NCBI GenBank assembly: GCA_963795775.1
Contig: CAWCJL010000003.1
Location: 62,001-126,000 of the forward strand
Length of the DNA: 64,000 bases
Direction of reading: 5' to 3'
DNA from: CAWCJL01 sp963795775
GTDB lineage: Bacteria > Acidobacteriota > Terriglobia > Terriglobales > Acidobacteriaceae
Positions 7,255 through 16,534 of this stretch are shown piece after piece (the first letter of the stretch is position 1; every line of letters starts with the position of its first letter). The notes under the pieces are model-generated. The model saw only the letters and a program-made list of their open reading frames with translations. It made no database searches and was not told where the DNA came from. Position numbers and translations under genes: made by a program.

Positions 7255-7743
7255 TTATGCAGTCAATCGGCGCAGAGCGCAGGTCGCAAGGGTAGCGGCA
7301 GCGGCATCCCCGGAAAGGGCAACTGGCAAGTCCCACAGGCCTACGCCTTTGGTGAGCCCACGGCGCGCATAGAAACCACCATAGCTCCCGGCTACGGCGC
7401 CCAACACACCTAGCGCGATGCCACCGGCAATCGGACGACGAAAAGCAGTAGCGATCACAGCACCCACCAGGCCGCCAAGTGTTATGCGTCCGGCTAAAGG
7501 GATGGGAGCCGTACGCTTCGGTGTGCTCGGCAGCGTATCACCGACATACTCGCCGAGTGCCGCAATGCTAAGGAGGCCTACAGCAGCCGGATGCGAGAGC
7601 CAGGAGGCCCAGGTGCCGTTAACCGGAAGTTTGCCCGTAGCCGCAAACCAGCTCGTCAGGGCGACAGGGGTAAACGAACGCAGCCCCGTGCTTACCCCGA
7701 GCAGCGGGGTGGCAACATGAGCGACAAGTGCTGAGTGTTCCAT
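7255..7743 (-). CDS. DUF4126-like membrane protein
   Basis: A 162-aa hydrophobic protein with about four membrane segments: THSA-like start, STGLRSFTPVALTSWFA, LSHPAAVGLLSIAALGEYVG, then Gly/Ala-rich helices GRITLGGLVGAVIATAF and GGIALGVLGAVAGSYGGFYA. The RSFTP and GEYVGD-x-LP motifs resemble DUF4126 proteins. The ATG at 7743 begins with the conserved part; the 50 residues upstream in the same frame lack family features. It is transcribed against nuo, lying between the GNAT gene and nuoF. Unknown function. Confidence 0.65.
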   Translation of the reverse strand: MEHSALVAHVATPLLGVSTGLRSFTPVALTSWFAATGKLPVNGTWASWLSHPAAVGLLSIAALGEYVGDTLPSTPKRTAPIPLAGRITLGGLVGAVIATAFRRPIAGGIALGVLGAVAGSYGGFYARRGLTKGVGLWDLPVALSGDAAAATLATCALRRLTA

Positions 7744-7918
7744 GAGGACTCCGACGAAGGTGTGTACTAAACAGTGTAGGATGCTTCCTCCAGAGTGCTG
7801 CGGAATCCTGACCGTGTCTGCCCATTGAATAAGGCTTTCTTCTCTGCTGTAAGACTCCGGCCGCAAAATCAGCCGCTGCGCAAGCCCTCCCAAATAGCCC
7901 TATACTGATACCACGACC

Positions 7919-9232
7919 ATGCCGACACTCGTCTCGCACCCCGATGAAGTCAGAGTCCTCTCCAAGCGCTTCGGCCAGGGCGCGGCCGATATCGACAAAT
8001 ACATCGAGCTTGGCGGCTACACCGCGCTGCGCAAAGCCATCGAGCAGGGCCCCGAGTGGGTCATCAACGAAATGAAGGCCTCCGGGCTGCGCGGGCGCGG
8101 CGGCGCCGGCTTCCCCACCGGCCTCAAGTGGTCCTTTGTGCCCAAACAGAGCGACCGCCCCAAGTACGTGCTGGTGAACGGCGATGAGTCCGAGCCCGGC
8201 ACCTGCAAAGACCACGTGATCTTCCTCCATGATCCGCACACGGTTATCGAGGGGACCATGATCGCCGGTCTCGCCATTGGCGCCAAGATGGGCTTCGTCT
8301 ATCTGCGCGGCGAGTACCGCTATCTGCTGCAGATCATGGAACGCGCTATCGCGCAGTGTTATGAGCGCGGCATCCTGGGCAAGAACATCTTCGGTTCGGA
8401 GTTCACCTTCGACGCTATCTCGCACACCGGCGCCGGCGCCTATGAAGTGGGCGAAGAGTCGGCGCTGATGGAGTCGCTTGAAGGCAAGCGCGGCGTCCCA
8501 CGCATCAAGCCGCCCTTCCCGGCCGTAGTCGGCCTCTACGGGGGACCCACCGTCATCAACAACGCCGAGACACTCGCTGCCGTCCCCCACATCCTGAACA
8601 TGGGCGGCGCGGAGTACGCCAAGATCGGCACGGAGCGCAACGGCGGCACGCGCCTGTTCGGCATCAGCGGCCACGTCAACAAGCCCGGCGTGTACGAGCT
8701 GCCGATGGGCTACAACCTCAAGAAGATGATCTACGACGTGGCCGGCGGCATCCCCAACGGGCGCGCGCTCAAGGCGGTCGTCCCCGGCGGGTCTTCCTGC
8801 CCGGTGCTCAAGGCGGACGAGATCGATGTCGGCATGGACTTCGACCAGATGGGCAAGGCCGGCACCATGCTCGGCTCCGCGGGCGTGGTCGTGATTGACG
8901 ACACCACCTGCATGGTCGAGTTCGCGCTGCGCACCATCAAGTTCTACCAGCACGAAAGCTGCGGCTGGTGCATTCCCTGCCGCGAGGGCACCGACTGGCT
9001 GAAGAAAACGCTCACGCGCTTTCACGCAGGCGGCGGCGTCGAGAAGGATATCGACAACATCCGCTACCTCGCCGAGAACATGCTGGGTCGCACCTTCTGC
9101 CCGCTGGGCGATGCCGCGGCCATGCCCACCATCGGCTTCGTGAAGAAGTTCCGCAACGAGTTCGAAGACCACCTCAACGGCCGTCCCTGCCCGTATTCGC
9201 ACGAGAATGTGGACGAGCTTGTGGGGGCGTGA
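7919..9232 (+). CDS. nuoF: NADH-quinone oxidoreductase subunit F
   Basis: A 437-aa NADH- and FMN-binding subunit carrying cluster N3. Visible motifs: LRGRGGAGFPTGLKW (NADH site, about residues 57-72), NGDESEPGTCKD (FMN site), GAGAYEVGEESALMESLEG, and the 4Fe-4S ligands ESCGWCIPCREG (about residues 346-357) plus FCPLGDAAA (about 393). It is intact and of normal length. Its TGA overlaps the GTG of hicA (GTGA), so a toxin gene is translationally coupled to this core subunit. Confidence 0.95.
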   Translation: MPTLVSHPDEVRVLSKRFGQGAADIDKYIELGGYTALRKAIEQGPEWVINEMKASGLRGRGGAGFPTGLKWSFVPKQSDRPKYVLVNGDESEPGTCKDHVIFLHDPHTVIEGTMIAGLAIGAKMGFVYLRGEYRYLLQIMERAIAQCYERGILGKNIFGSEFTFDAISHTGAGAYEVGEESALMESLEGKRGVPRIKPPFPAVVGLYGGPTVINNAETLAAVPHILNMGGAEYAKIGTERNGGTRLFGISGHVNKPGVYELPMGYNLKKMIYDVAGGIPNGRALKAVVPGGSSCPVLKADEIDVGMDFDQMGKAGTMLGSAGVVVIDDTTCMVEFALRTIKFYQHESCGWCIPCREGTDWLKKTLTRFHAGGGVEKDIDNIRYLAENMLGRTFCPLGDAAAMPTIGFVKKFRNEFEDHLNGRPCPYSHENVDELVGA

Positions 9233-9414
9233 AGGCGCGGGAGATAATCAAGGTTATTGAGGCGGACGGCTGGATCTTCCATTCGCAACGCGGAAGTCAC
9301 ATGCAGTTTATTCATCCGGTAAAGCCGGGCAGAGTGACTGTACCGTTTCACGGGAGCAAAGACGTTCCTAAGTATGTGATCGCAAACATACTGAAGCAGG
9401 CGGGTTTGAAATGA
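9229..9414 (+). CDS. hicA: HicA-family mRNA interferase toxin
   Basis: A 61-aa basic protein with the HicA double-stranded RNA-binding fold: VKAREIIKVIEADGW, then SQRGSHMQF with the catalytic His of the GSH motif, and VTVPFHGSKDVPKYVIANIL. HicA cleaves mRNA and is neutralised by HicB. The start is a GTG overlapping the nuoF stop by 4 nt; no other start upstream keeps a sensible N-terminus. It overlaps hicB by ATGA. The order toxin then antitoxin is usual for hicAB. It lies between nuoF and nuoG, which is an unusual site. Confidence 0.88.
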   Translation: MKAREIIKVIEADGWIFHSQRGSHMQFIHPVKPGRVTVPFHGSKDVPKYVIANILKQAGLK

Positions 9415-9734
9415 AACAGACTTTCCTAGTTGTGTATGCGAAAACTGATTCGAATTTCAGCGGATTTGCGCCCGACATTCCCGGCTGTTTTTCCGTGGGT
9501 GACACCCTCGAAGAGATGCGCTCCAACCTGCGCGAAGCTCTCGAATTTCATCTGCAAGGCACGGCCGAAGATGCCCTCCCCATGCCCACGCCCACCACGA
9601 CTCAGGTGGATTTCAAGCCAGAGGACTTCGCCGATGGCGTCCTCTATTTCGTAGTCGAGCAAATGGATTTAGACGTACCAGAAAGCCGGCCAACACTCGA
9701 AGGTGTCGCTACCGGCGAAAGGATTTCAGCATAA
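9411..9734 (+). CDS. hicB: HicB-family antitoxin
   Basis: A 107-aa protein with the HicB partial RNase H fold: FLVVYAKTDSNFSGFAPDIP, then GCFSVGDTLEEMRSNLREAL and EFHLQGTAEDALPMPTP. The residues after ~75 give no clear helix-turn-helix or ribbon-helix-helix, so it may not bind DNA by itself. ATGA overlap with hicA; only 2 nt separate its TAA from nuoG. The pair therefore appears to be co-transcribed with nuo rather than autonomous. Other uptake-type HicB-like proteins (UPF0150) look similar, but the hicA partner fixes the call. Confidence 0.87.
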   Translation: MKQTFLVVYAKTDSNFSGFAPDIPGCFSVGDTLEEMRSNLREALEFHLQGTAEDALPMPTPTTTQVDFKPEDFADGVLYFVVEQMDLDVPESRPTLEGVATGERISA

Positions 9735-9736
9735 CC

Positions 9737-12088
9737 ATGCCTGACGTCACCTTCACCGTAGACGGAAAAAAGCTCACCGCCCCCGCCGGCACTCTCCTGA
9801 TCGAGGCTTGCCGTGCCGCCGGCATTGAAATCCCCGCCTTCTGCTACTACCCCGGGCTCTCGCTCCAGGCCGCCTGCCGCATGTGCCTGGTACGCATTGA
9901 GAAAATGCCCAAGCTGCAGACCGCCTGCACCACTCCGGTCGCCGAAGGCATGACCGTGCAGACCGAGACGGACGAGATTGTCCAGGCGCGCAAGGCCACC
10001 ATCGAGCTGCTGCTCGGCAATCACCCGCTTGACTGCCCGGTGTGCGATGCCGGCGGCGAGTGCGAGTTGCAGGACATGACCTTCAAATACGGTGCGCCGG
10101 AATCGAAATACGTCGAGATCAAGGCGCACCGCGAAGAGCAGCAGTGGTCGCCGGTCGTCTTTTTCGACCGCCCGCGCTGCATTCTCTGCTACCGCTGCGT
10201 GCGCGTGTGCGGCGAAGGCATGGACGTTTGGGCGCTCGGGGTGCAGAACCGCGGTCAGTCCAGTGTCATCGCTCCCAATCGCCAGGACCACCTGGAGTGC
10301 GAAGAGTGCGGCATGTGCATCGATGCCTGCCCGGTAGGCGCGCTCACCTCCGGCTCCTATCGCTACAAGACGCGCCCGTGGGAGATGAACCACGTCGCTA
10401 CGATTTGCACCCACTGCGGCGACGGCTGCAAAACCACACTCGGCGTTCGCCGTGCCGATGACGGCATGGAGATCGTGCGCGGCGATAACCGCGACAAGAG
10501 CGGCATCAACGCCGACTTCCTTTGTATCAAGGGCCGTTACGCATTTGACTTCGCCAACCGGGGAGACCGCATCACGAAGCCGCTTATCCGCCAGGCCAAT
10601 GGCGAGCTCGCCCCCGCCACCTGGGAGCAGGCCATCGATCACGCGGCGCGCCGGCTGCGCGAGCTGCGCGACAGCCGCGGTGGGCAATCGATCGGCGTCA
10701 TCGGCTCCAACCGCACCACCAACGAAGAGAATTACCTCCTCCAGAAATTTGCACGCACGGTGCTCCGCACCAACAACATCGATCATCACCGCACGGCGGA
10801 TTACGTCTCCTTCGCCCGCGCCATCGCCGCGCACGGCGCGCGCACCGCTTCCCTGCGCGAGTTCGCCTCCGCGCCTGCCATCCTGCTCATCGGCAACGAT
10901 CCCACCGAGCAGCATCCGCTGCTTGCCTGGAACCTCCGGTCGAACGTGCGGCAGAACAAGGCCCGGCTGTACATCGTCAATAACAACCGCATCAAGCTCC
11001 ATCGCCAGGCGCGCGCCTTCCTCGAGATTCAGCCCGACGGCTACGCCGATGCGCTTAGCTTCCTCGCCGGCACCGATACCGACCTGGCCGGAGTGGAGAA
11101 TGCTGCCATCTTCCGCGATGCGCTTCGCAACGAGCCGAGCCTGCTAATCGTCTTCGGTTCCGAGTTGCGCGACGGCACCATCGACGCGCTCGTCCGCTAC
11201 GGGCTCTCGCTGCCCGACACGAAGTTCGCCTGCCTGGGCGACTACGTCAACTCGCGGGGCGCGGCCGATATGGGCCTGCTTCCCGATACACTCCCCGGCT
11301 ATGCCCCGGTGCAGGGTCGGCACGCCTTCGCCGAAGAATACGAGTCGCTACCGCAGGAGCCTGGCCTCGACCTCGTGGCCATGTTCGATGCAGCGGCAAG
11401 CGGCCAACTCGGCGCGCTCTATGTCGTCGGCTCCAACCCGGTGGCCCGCTACGGCGTCGATCCCGCGACCCTGCGCAACACTTTCCTCATCGTGCAGGAC
11501 ATGTTCCTGACGGAGACCGCGCAGCTTGCCGAAGTGGTCCTGCCCGCGGCCAATTTGTACGAAAAGGCCGGCACCGTCACCAACACTTATGGCGACCTCC
11601 AGGCTGTCAAGAAGGCCGGCGACCGCGCCGGTGTGCGCAGCGATTTTGAGCTGATCGTCCGCTTGGCCGACCGCATGGGCGCCCATCCGCGCAAGCTCGT
11701 TCCCTTTGGTTCCGGTCTGCGCTCTGACACCGGGCAGACACGGGGCGCGCAGATGGGCGAAGCCGACCGCCATGCAGTATGGCTTACTGCGCACCAGATC
11801 GAGCCCAAGACCAGCCCATTTGATCCCTTCGCCACCTTTGACGAGATTGCGCGACTGGTGCCCGGCTACGATCAGTCGCGGCTGAACCTGCTCGCCGGCA
11901 ATGACGTACACACGGAGTTGGTGCAGATTGCCACGGAGGGCGCGCTGCCGCCCACGCCCGGCCGCGACCTCGTGCTTCCCTCCGACGACACGCTGTTCAC
12001 CTCCGGCACGCTTGGCCGCTATTGCGAAAAGCTGCACGAAGTGATGGAGTCCCACGCACCAGCCACTACCGAAACTGCCGCGGACTAA
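9737..12088 (+). CDS. nuoG: NADH-quinone oxidoreductase subunit G
   Basis: A 783-aa iron-sulfur subunit. In order: [2Fe-2S] ligands C36, C47, C50, C64; the His-Cys3 site H96, C100, C103, C109; two 4Fe-4S sets C148/C151/C154 with C198 and C188/C191/C194 with C158; and an extra CxxCxxxC (C224, C227, C231, with C263) as in NuoG proteins that carry cluster N7. The remaining ~500 residues are the molybdopterin-oxidoreductase-like domain. It is intact. It is followed by a strong hairpin (12106-12142), so transcription of the first nuo block may end here. Confidence 0.94.
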   Translation: MPDVTFTVDGKKLTAPAGTLLIEACRAAGIEIPAFCYYPGLSLQAACRMCLVRIEKMPKLQTACTTPVAEGMTVQTETDEIVQARKATIELLLGNHPLDCPVCDAGGECELQDMTFKYGAPESKYVEIKAHREEQQWSPVVFFDRPRCILCYRCVRVCGEGMDVWALGVQNRGQSSVIAPNRQDHLECEECGMCIDACPVGALTSGSYRYKTRPWEMNHVATICTHCGDGCKTTLGVRRADDGMEIVRGDNRDKSGINADFLCIKGRYAFDFANRGDRITKPLIRQANGELAPATWEQAIDHAARRLRELRDSRGGQSIGVIGSNRTTNEENYLLQKFARTVLRTNNIDHHRTADYVSFARAIAAHGARTASLREFASAPAILLIGNDPTEQHPLLAWNLRSNVRQNKARLYIVNNNRIKLHRQARAFLEIQPDGYADALSFLAGTDTDLAGVENAAIFRDALRNEPSLLIVFGSELRDGTIDALVRYGLSLPDTKFACLGDYVNSRGAADMGLLPDTLPGYAPVQGRHAFAEEYESLPQEPGLDLVAMFDAAASGQLGALYVVGSNPVARYGVDPATLRNTFLIVQDMFLTETAQLAEVVLPAANLYEKAGTVTNTYGDLQAVKKAGDRAGVRSDFELIVRLADRMGAHPRKLVPFGSGLRSDTGQTRGAQMGEADRHAVWLTAHQIEPKTSPFDPFATFDEIARLVPGYDQSRLNLLAGNDVHTELVQIATEGALPPTPGRDLVLPSDDTLFTSGTLGRYCEKLHEVMESHAPATTETAAD

Positions 12089-12105
12089 CTGGATACGCGC
12101 TAGAC

Positions 12106-12142
12106 AGGGCAGCCGTGGACCTCATAGGTCTGCCGCTGCCCT
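12106..12142 (+). terminator. Probable intrinsic terminator after nuoG
   Basis: AGGGCAGC (12106-12113) pairs perfectly with GCTGCCCT (12135-12142), with a smaller GGACCT/AGGTC inverted repeat in the loop, followed by TTTCGTTTG. It lies 17 bp after the nuoG stop. Confidence 0.6.
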
Positions 12143-12292
12143 TTCGTTTGAAGGCCCTCTACGAAAGAGGAAGTCCGCAGGCAGCGCCGACGGGCCGCGC
12201 AGGTGCATGCTCCCACCGCGGTGCCAATTGCCACTGTAAGCCCAGCCGCCAGGCGCGGCCCGCTGCCATCGCTGTAGTATGCTCGCTCCCGT

Positions 12293-14323
12293 ATGAAATG
12301 GCTCGTCCCCGGCTCGCTCGCGCTTCTGCTTCTTCTGTCTGGCTCTATCCTCAACGGCAAGGCGCAGCAGCCCGTCTCCACGGGACAGGACAGCCGCCCG
12401 CACCTGGACGGGATCTGGCTGGCCAGCATGCCCGGCCCGCAGCCGCTACGCCTACAACTGCATCTGCACAGCAACGCAGCCGGCGCGGTCACCTGCAATG
12501 CCGATGCTCTCGAAATGGACGTCCCCGCCATTCCCTGCTCTGACGTCCAGGTGCAGGGGAATGCTCTCTCATTCGCCCTGCCTGCCCTGGGCGGCGGATG
12601 GAACGGGGTCCTGGCTCCCGACGGAAACTCCCTCACAGGTTCGTGGAAGTCGTTGCGCAGCGGCAAGGCAGTCGCGCTCAGTTTTAAGCGCGAGGCCACG
12701 GCGATCACCCTGCCTCTTCCCGTCCCCCGGGCAAAGCAGTTGCGCGGCGCCTACGGGCCATTCCGGGCCAACAACGACCTGCTCTCGTACCGCTTGCGCG
12801 TGCGTGTCGATCCCACCGCGAAGTCCATCCGCGGCGACAACCAGATCCGCTTCCGCATGCTTGCCGAAGCCAAACGCATCCAGATCGATCTCTACCCGGA
12901 TCTGAAGATCGAGCGCATCGTGATGAACGGAAAGCCGCTCACCTATACCCGCGATGAGGGCGCGATCTTCATCGACTTCCCGGAAGTCCTGCACGCCGGC
13001 AATGAGTACGCCATCGACTTCTTCTACTCCGGCAACCCCAAGCCCACCGGCCGGTTTGGCGGCCTGACCTTTGGGCAGGACCCCGCCGGCAATCCCTGGA
13101 TCGTCACCTCGTGCGAAGACGACGGCTCCAGCATATGGTGGCCATCCAAGGATCAGTGGCGCGACGAGCCGCAGGACGGCATGCTGATCGAAGCCGAGGT
13201 GCCCGACGGTCTCACCGATGTCTCAAACGGAAAATTCGTGAGTGAGACCAAGCTGGGTGACGGCTACACCCGCTGGACCTGGCAGGTCCACTATCCCATC
13301 AACAGCTACGACGTCTCGCTGAATATCGGTAAATACGCGCACTGGAGCGATACCTACAGCGGCGTTCCCGTGGACTTCTACGCACTGCCGGCGGATCTTC
13401 AGAAAGCGAAGACCCAGTTCGAGCAGGCACGCGGCATGCTTGACGCCTTTCAGCACTACTTCGGCGAATACCCCTTTATCCGTGACGGATACAAGCTCAT
13501 CCAGGTGCCCTACACCGGGATGGAGCACCAGAGCGCCGTCACTTATGGCAACGGCTTTCAGAACGGCTATGGCGGCCGCGACTGGACCGGCGTCGGCATC
13601 AGCCCGCGCTTTGATTTCATCATCGTGCATGAAAGCGGACACGAGTGGTTCGGCAATGCGATCACCGCGCGCGACGTCTCCGACATGTGGATTCACGAAG
13701 GCTGGGACACCTATATCGAGAGCCTGTATGTGGAGTACAGGTGGGGCAAGGCCGACGCGCTCAAGTATGTGAACGGCTACAAATCAAAGGTGCTCAACCT
13801 GCAGCCCATCATTACGCGGCATGGCCTCGATCAGCAGCCCACCGAAGACCAGTACTTCAAAGGCGCGCTCTTTCTCAACACGCTGCGCAGCGTCATCAAT
13901 GACGATACGAAGTGGTTTCAACTGATCCGCGACTACTACCAGCATTTCAAGTATCAGACCATCCTGACGGAGGACGTGGTCGCCTTCTTCAACCAGCGGA
14001 CCGGCCTCGATCTTTCGCCGGAGTTCAACCAATATCTCCGGCACACCGCCATCCCGCTGCTTCAGTTGCGCTTCGACCCGACGGTCGGCCGCGTTTCGTA
14101 CCGCTGGAAGGTAGACGAAGCCGTTTTCCGCATGCCTGTCGCGGTGGGCGATCCGGCGCACTGGCAGAGAATCGAGCCCACGGTGGACTGGCAGGTGATG
14201 CCCACATCGCTCACGCCCGAGCAGTTCCAGGTAGCGACGGATCTCTTCTACATCAATGTGGAGACGGCAAGCGGCCCGCCCGATGAGAAACCCGGCACCG
14301 CTGCGGACGGCAGCGAGCGGTGA
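12293..14323 (+). CDS. Secreted M1-family metallopeptidase
   Basis: A 676-aa protein with a signal peptide (MKWLVPGSLALLLLLSGSIL, cut near KAQQ). After an extra ~110-residue N-terminal domain comes the M1 aminopeptidase fold: a GAMEN-like YTGMEHQSAVTYGN, the zinc motif HESGHEWFGNAI (about residue 446) and the third ligand in WIHEGWDTYIES. It therefore keeps HExxH-x18-E chemistry and probably trims peptides in the periplasm. It lies between nuoG and nuoH but is set off by a terminator and a 204-bp gap, so it is probably its own unit. Usual M1 proteins of this type are about 550-650 aa. Confidence 0.9.
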   Translation: MKWLVPGSLALLLLLSGSILNGKAQQPVSTGQDSRPHLDGIWLASMPGPQPLRLQLHLHSNAAGAVTCNADALEMDVPAIPCSDVQVQGNALSFALPALGGGWNGVLAPDGNSLTGSWKSLRSGKAVALSFKREATAITLPLPVPRAKQLRGAYGPFRANNDLLSYRLRVRVDPTAKSIRGDNQIRFRMLAEAKRIQIDLYPDLKIERIVMNGKPLTYTRDEGAIFIDFPEVLHAGNEYAIDFFYSGNPKPTGRFGGLTFGQDPAGNPWIVTSCEDDGSSIWWPSKDQWRDEPQDGMLIEAEVPDGLTDVSNGKFVSETKLGDGYTRWTWQVHYPINSYDVSLNIGKYAHWSDTYSGVPVDFYALPADLQKAKTQFEQARGMLDAFQHYFGEYPFIRDGYKLIQVPYTGMEHQSAVTYGNGFQNGYGGRDWTGVGISPRFDFIIVHESGHEWFGNAITARDVSDMWIHEGWDTYIESLYVEYRWGKADALKYVNGYKSKVLNLQPIITRHGLDQQPTEDQYFKGALFLNTLRSVINDDTKWFQLIRDYYQHFKYQTILTEDVVAFFNQRTGLDLSPEFNQYLRHTAIPLLQLRFDPTVGRVSYRWKVDEAVFRMPVAVGDPAHWQRIEPTVDWQVMPTSLTPEQFQVATDLFYINVETASGPPDEKPGTAADGSER

Positions 14324-14514
14324 AGTAGGCCGAAAACCCCTGCGGCGATATGCGCTCTATGTGCCAGCCGCGCTGCTGTGAGCGCAACCGCCTATTTTCT
14401 CACGCGCTGCACCCCGGAACGAAACCTCGCGCATCTATCTGACACGCAGGCCCGCTACGGCCCATTCGCCCTCTTCTTTGCGGTAGAGTAAACACTAGAA
14501 AGTGAACCGACCCA

Positions 14515-15558
14515 GTGACCTTCCTCACCTTTTTCCTGCTCAGCGTGCTCAAGATTGCGGTCGTGCTGGTCATCTTTCTTACCGCCGTCGCGTATACCGT
14601 GCTGCTTGAACGCAAGGTCGTCGGACGTATTCAGAACCGTTGGGGACCAAGCCGCGTCGGCCCCTTCGGGCTGCTACAGCCACTGGCTGACGGACTCAAG
14701 CTCTTCCTCAAGGAAGACCTGATCCCCACGCACGTCTACCGGCCGCTCTACGTTCTGGCCCCGGTGATTGCGCTGGCCTGCGCACTTACCTCTATCTCCG
14801 TCGTGCCCTTTGGCCGCAGCCTGCGCTGGCACGGCGTGGATATGTTCCAGATTGCAGACGTCAATATCGGCCTGCTCATTATCCTGGGCGTCACCTCCAT
14901 CGGTGTCTACGGCATTGCGCTCTCCGGCTGGTCGTCAAACAACAAGTACTCGCTCCTGGGCGCCCTGCGCGCCACCGCGCAGGTCATCAGCTACGAGCTG
15001 GCGCTTGGCTTGTCGCTTATTGGCGTGGTGCTCCGCGCCGGCTCGTTGCGCCTGCGCACCATCGTGGATAGCCAGTCCGCCCACGGTGCGCTGTCCTGGA
15101 ATGTCCTCGGCGGCCTGCAGATCGTTGCTTTCTTCATCTATCTGATGGCGGCCTATGCCGAGACCAACCGCTCGCCCTTCGACCTGCCCGAGGCGGAAAG
15201 CGAACTGACCGCCGGCTACCACACCGAGTACAGCTCCATGAAGTTCGCCATGTTTTTCATGGCCGAGTACGCCAATATGATCACGGTCGGCTGCGTCGCC
15301 ACCCTGCTTTTTTTCGGCGGCTGGACCAGCCCTTTCGGCCATCTCTTCGGCACACCGCACAATATCTTCCTGCTGGCCATTCTTCCCGTCTTCTGGTTTG
15401 TGCTGAAGGTCTTCTGTTTCCTGTTTCTCTATATCTGGGTGCGCGGCACGCTGCCTCGCTTCCGCTATGACCAGCTTATGGGGTTCGGCTGGAAGTTTCT
15501 TCTGCCGCTGGCTATCGCCAACATCGTCTTCACCAGCCTGTGGCTGGCGCTTAAGTGA
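14515..15558 (+). CDS. nuoH: NADH-quinone oxidoreductase subunit H
   Basis: A 347-aa membrane subunit with about eight helices that contacts the quinone site. Hallmarks: LLERKVVGRIQNRWGPSRVG, GLLQPLADGLKLFLKED, and the ETNRSPFDLPEAESELTAGY loop. The GTG at 14515 is chosen since similarity begins with the first hydrophobic helix and no ATG precedes it. It opens the second nuo block (H-J-K-L-M-N); nuoI, normally right after H, is absent and replaced by a 178-bp gap containing degenerate repeats. Confidence 0.94.
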   Translation: MTFLTFFLLSVLKIAVVLVIFLTAVAYTVLLERKVVGRIQNRWGPSRVGPFGLLQPLADGLKLFLKEDLIPTHVYRPLYVLAPVIALACALTSISVVPFGRSLRWHGVDMFQIADVNIGLLIILGVTSIGVYGIALSGWSSNNKYSLLGALRATAQVISYELALGLSLIGVVLRAGSLRLRTIVDSQSAHGALSWNVLGGLQIVAFFIYLMAAYAETNRSPFDLPEAESELTAGYHTEYSSMKFAMFFMAEYANMITVGCVATLLFFGGWTSPFGHLFGTPHNIFLLAILPVFWFVLKVFCFLFLYIWVRGTLPRFRYDQLMGFGWKFLLPLAIANIVFTSLWLALK

Positions 15559-15607
15559 TTTACAATCGGCCTTCGGGCCGCAACCGGCTCGGCAGTACCA
15601 GCAAACC

Positions 15608-15704
15608 GTCATTGTGAGCGAAGCATGCCGGCAGCATCGGCCTGCGCCAATCCGTCGTCCTGAGCGAAGCGAGCCAGCTCGTCCGGCTCACGCAGGATCT
15701 GCTG
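15608..15704 (+). repeat. Two degenerate copies of the dispersed repeat
   Basis: GTCATTGTGAGCGAAGC begins at 15608 and GTCGTCCTGAGCGAAGCGAG at 15654. The second continues GCCAGCTCGTCCGGCTC and then CGCAGGATCTGCTG, matching the hairpin variant of the repeat seen at 21922. Both are diverged. They fill the gap where nuoI would be expected. Confidence 0.6.
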
Positions 15705-15736
15705 TTAGCCGCAGTAACTAGACAACGCTACACACC

Positions 15737-16231
15737 ATGTATCTAGCCCTCTTTCTGATATTCGCAATCCTGTGTGTGGCCGGGGCGCTCAACCTGCTCC
15801 TGCAACGTCACCCGATCAACAGCGCGCTTTCGCTGATCGTGGTTATGACCTCGCTCGCCGTGCTGTACCTGCTGCTGGGCGCGGAGTTCCTTGCCGCCGC
15901 GCAGGTCATCGTTTACTCCGGCGCCATCATGGTGCTCTTCACCTTTGTCATCATGCTGCTCAATGCCGGAGAGGAAGAACGCACCCGGGGCAGCCGCGCT
16001 GCGTATCTCGTGGGCTTTCCCGGCGTCGCGGCTCTCTTCGGCCTGCTCACCTATGTGTTTCTCTCCACCCGCGGCAACCTCGGCCGGGCACGCCTGGGAG
16101 ATTATCTCGTCACCACCGGTGATCTGAGCCGCGTGCTCTTCCGCGATCTTCTGCTGCCCTTTGAAGTCACCTCCGTCCTCATCCTCGTCGCTATCCTCGG
16201 GGCCGTTGCCCTCGCCCGTAAGGAGCATTGA
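15737..16231 (+). CDS. nuoJ: NADH-quinone oxidoreductase subunit J
   Basis: A 164-aa membrane subunit with five hydrophobic helices. The family signature is seen in RHPINSALSLIVVMTSLAVL, LLGAEFLAAAQVIVYSGAIM and VLFTFVIMLLN. It is part of the membrane arm hinge between the quinone module and the pump units. Only 1 nt separates its stop from the nuoK GTG. Confidence 0.94.
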   Translation: MYLALFLIFAILCVAGALNLLLQRHPINSALSLIVVMTSLAVLYLLLGAEFLAAAQVIVYSGAIMVLFTFVIMLLNAGEEERTRGSRAAYLVGFPGVAALFGLLTYVFLSTRGNLGRARLGDYLVTTGDLSRVLFRDLLLPFEVTSVLILVAILGAVALARKEH

Positions 16232-16232
16232 C

Positions 16233-16534
16233 GTGTCCGTTCCTATCTCGTGGTATCTCGTGCTCAGCGCCATCCTTTTTTCCATCGGCGTCGGCGCCTT
16301 TCTAATCAAGCGCAATATCATCACGGTCTTCATGTCGATCGAGCTCATGCTGAACGCCGTGAACCTGACCTTTGTCGCGTTCGCCCATCAGTGGCACCAG
16401 GTCAGCGGGCAGATCTTCGTCTTCTTCGTCATGGTCGTCGCCGCTGCTGAAGCCGCCGTCGGCCTTGCCATCATCATCGCCATCTTCCGCACCCGGAACA
16501 CGCTCAACGTGGACTCGGTGAACCTGATGAAACT

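Noticed and set aside
7619..9202. 527-codon minus-strand frame over nuoF
   Set aside because: Antisense shadow of a conserved gene in high-GC DNA; the sequence has no recognisable motif.
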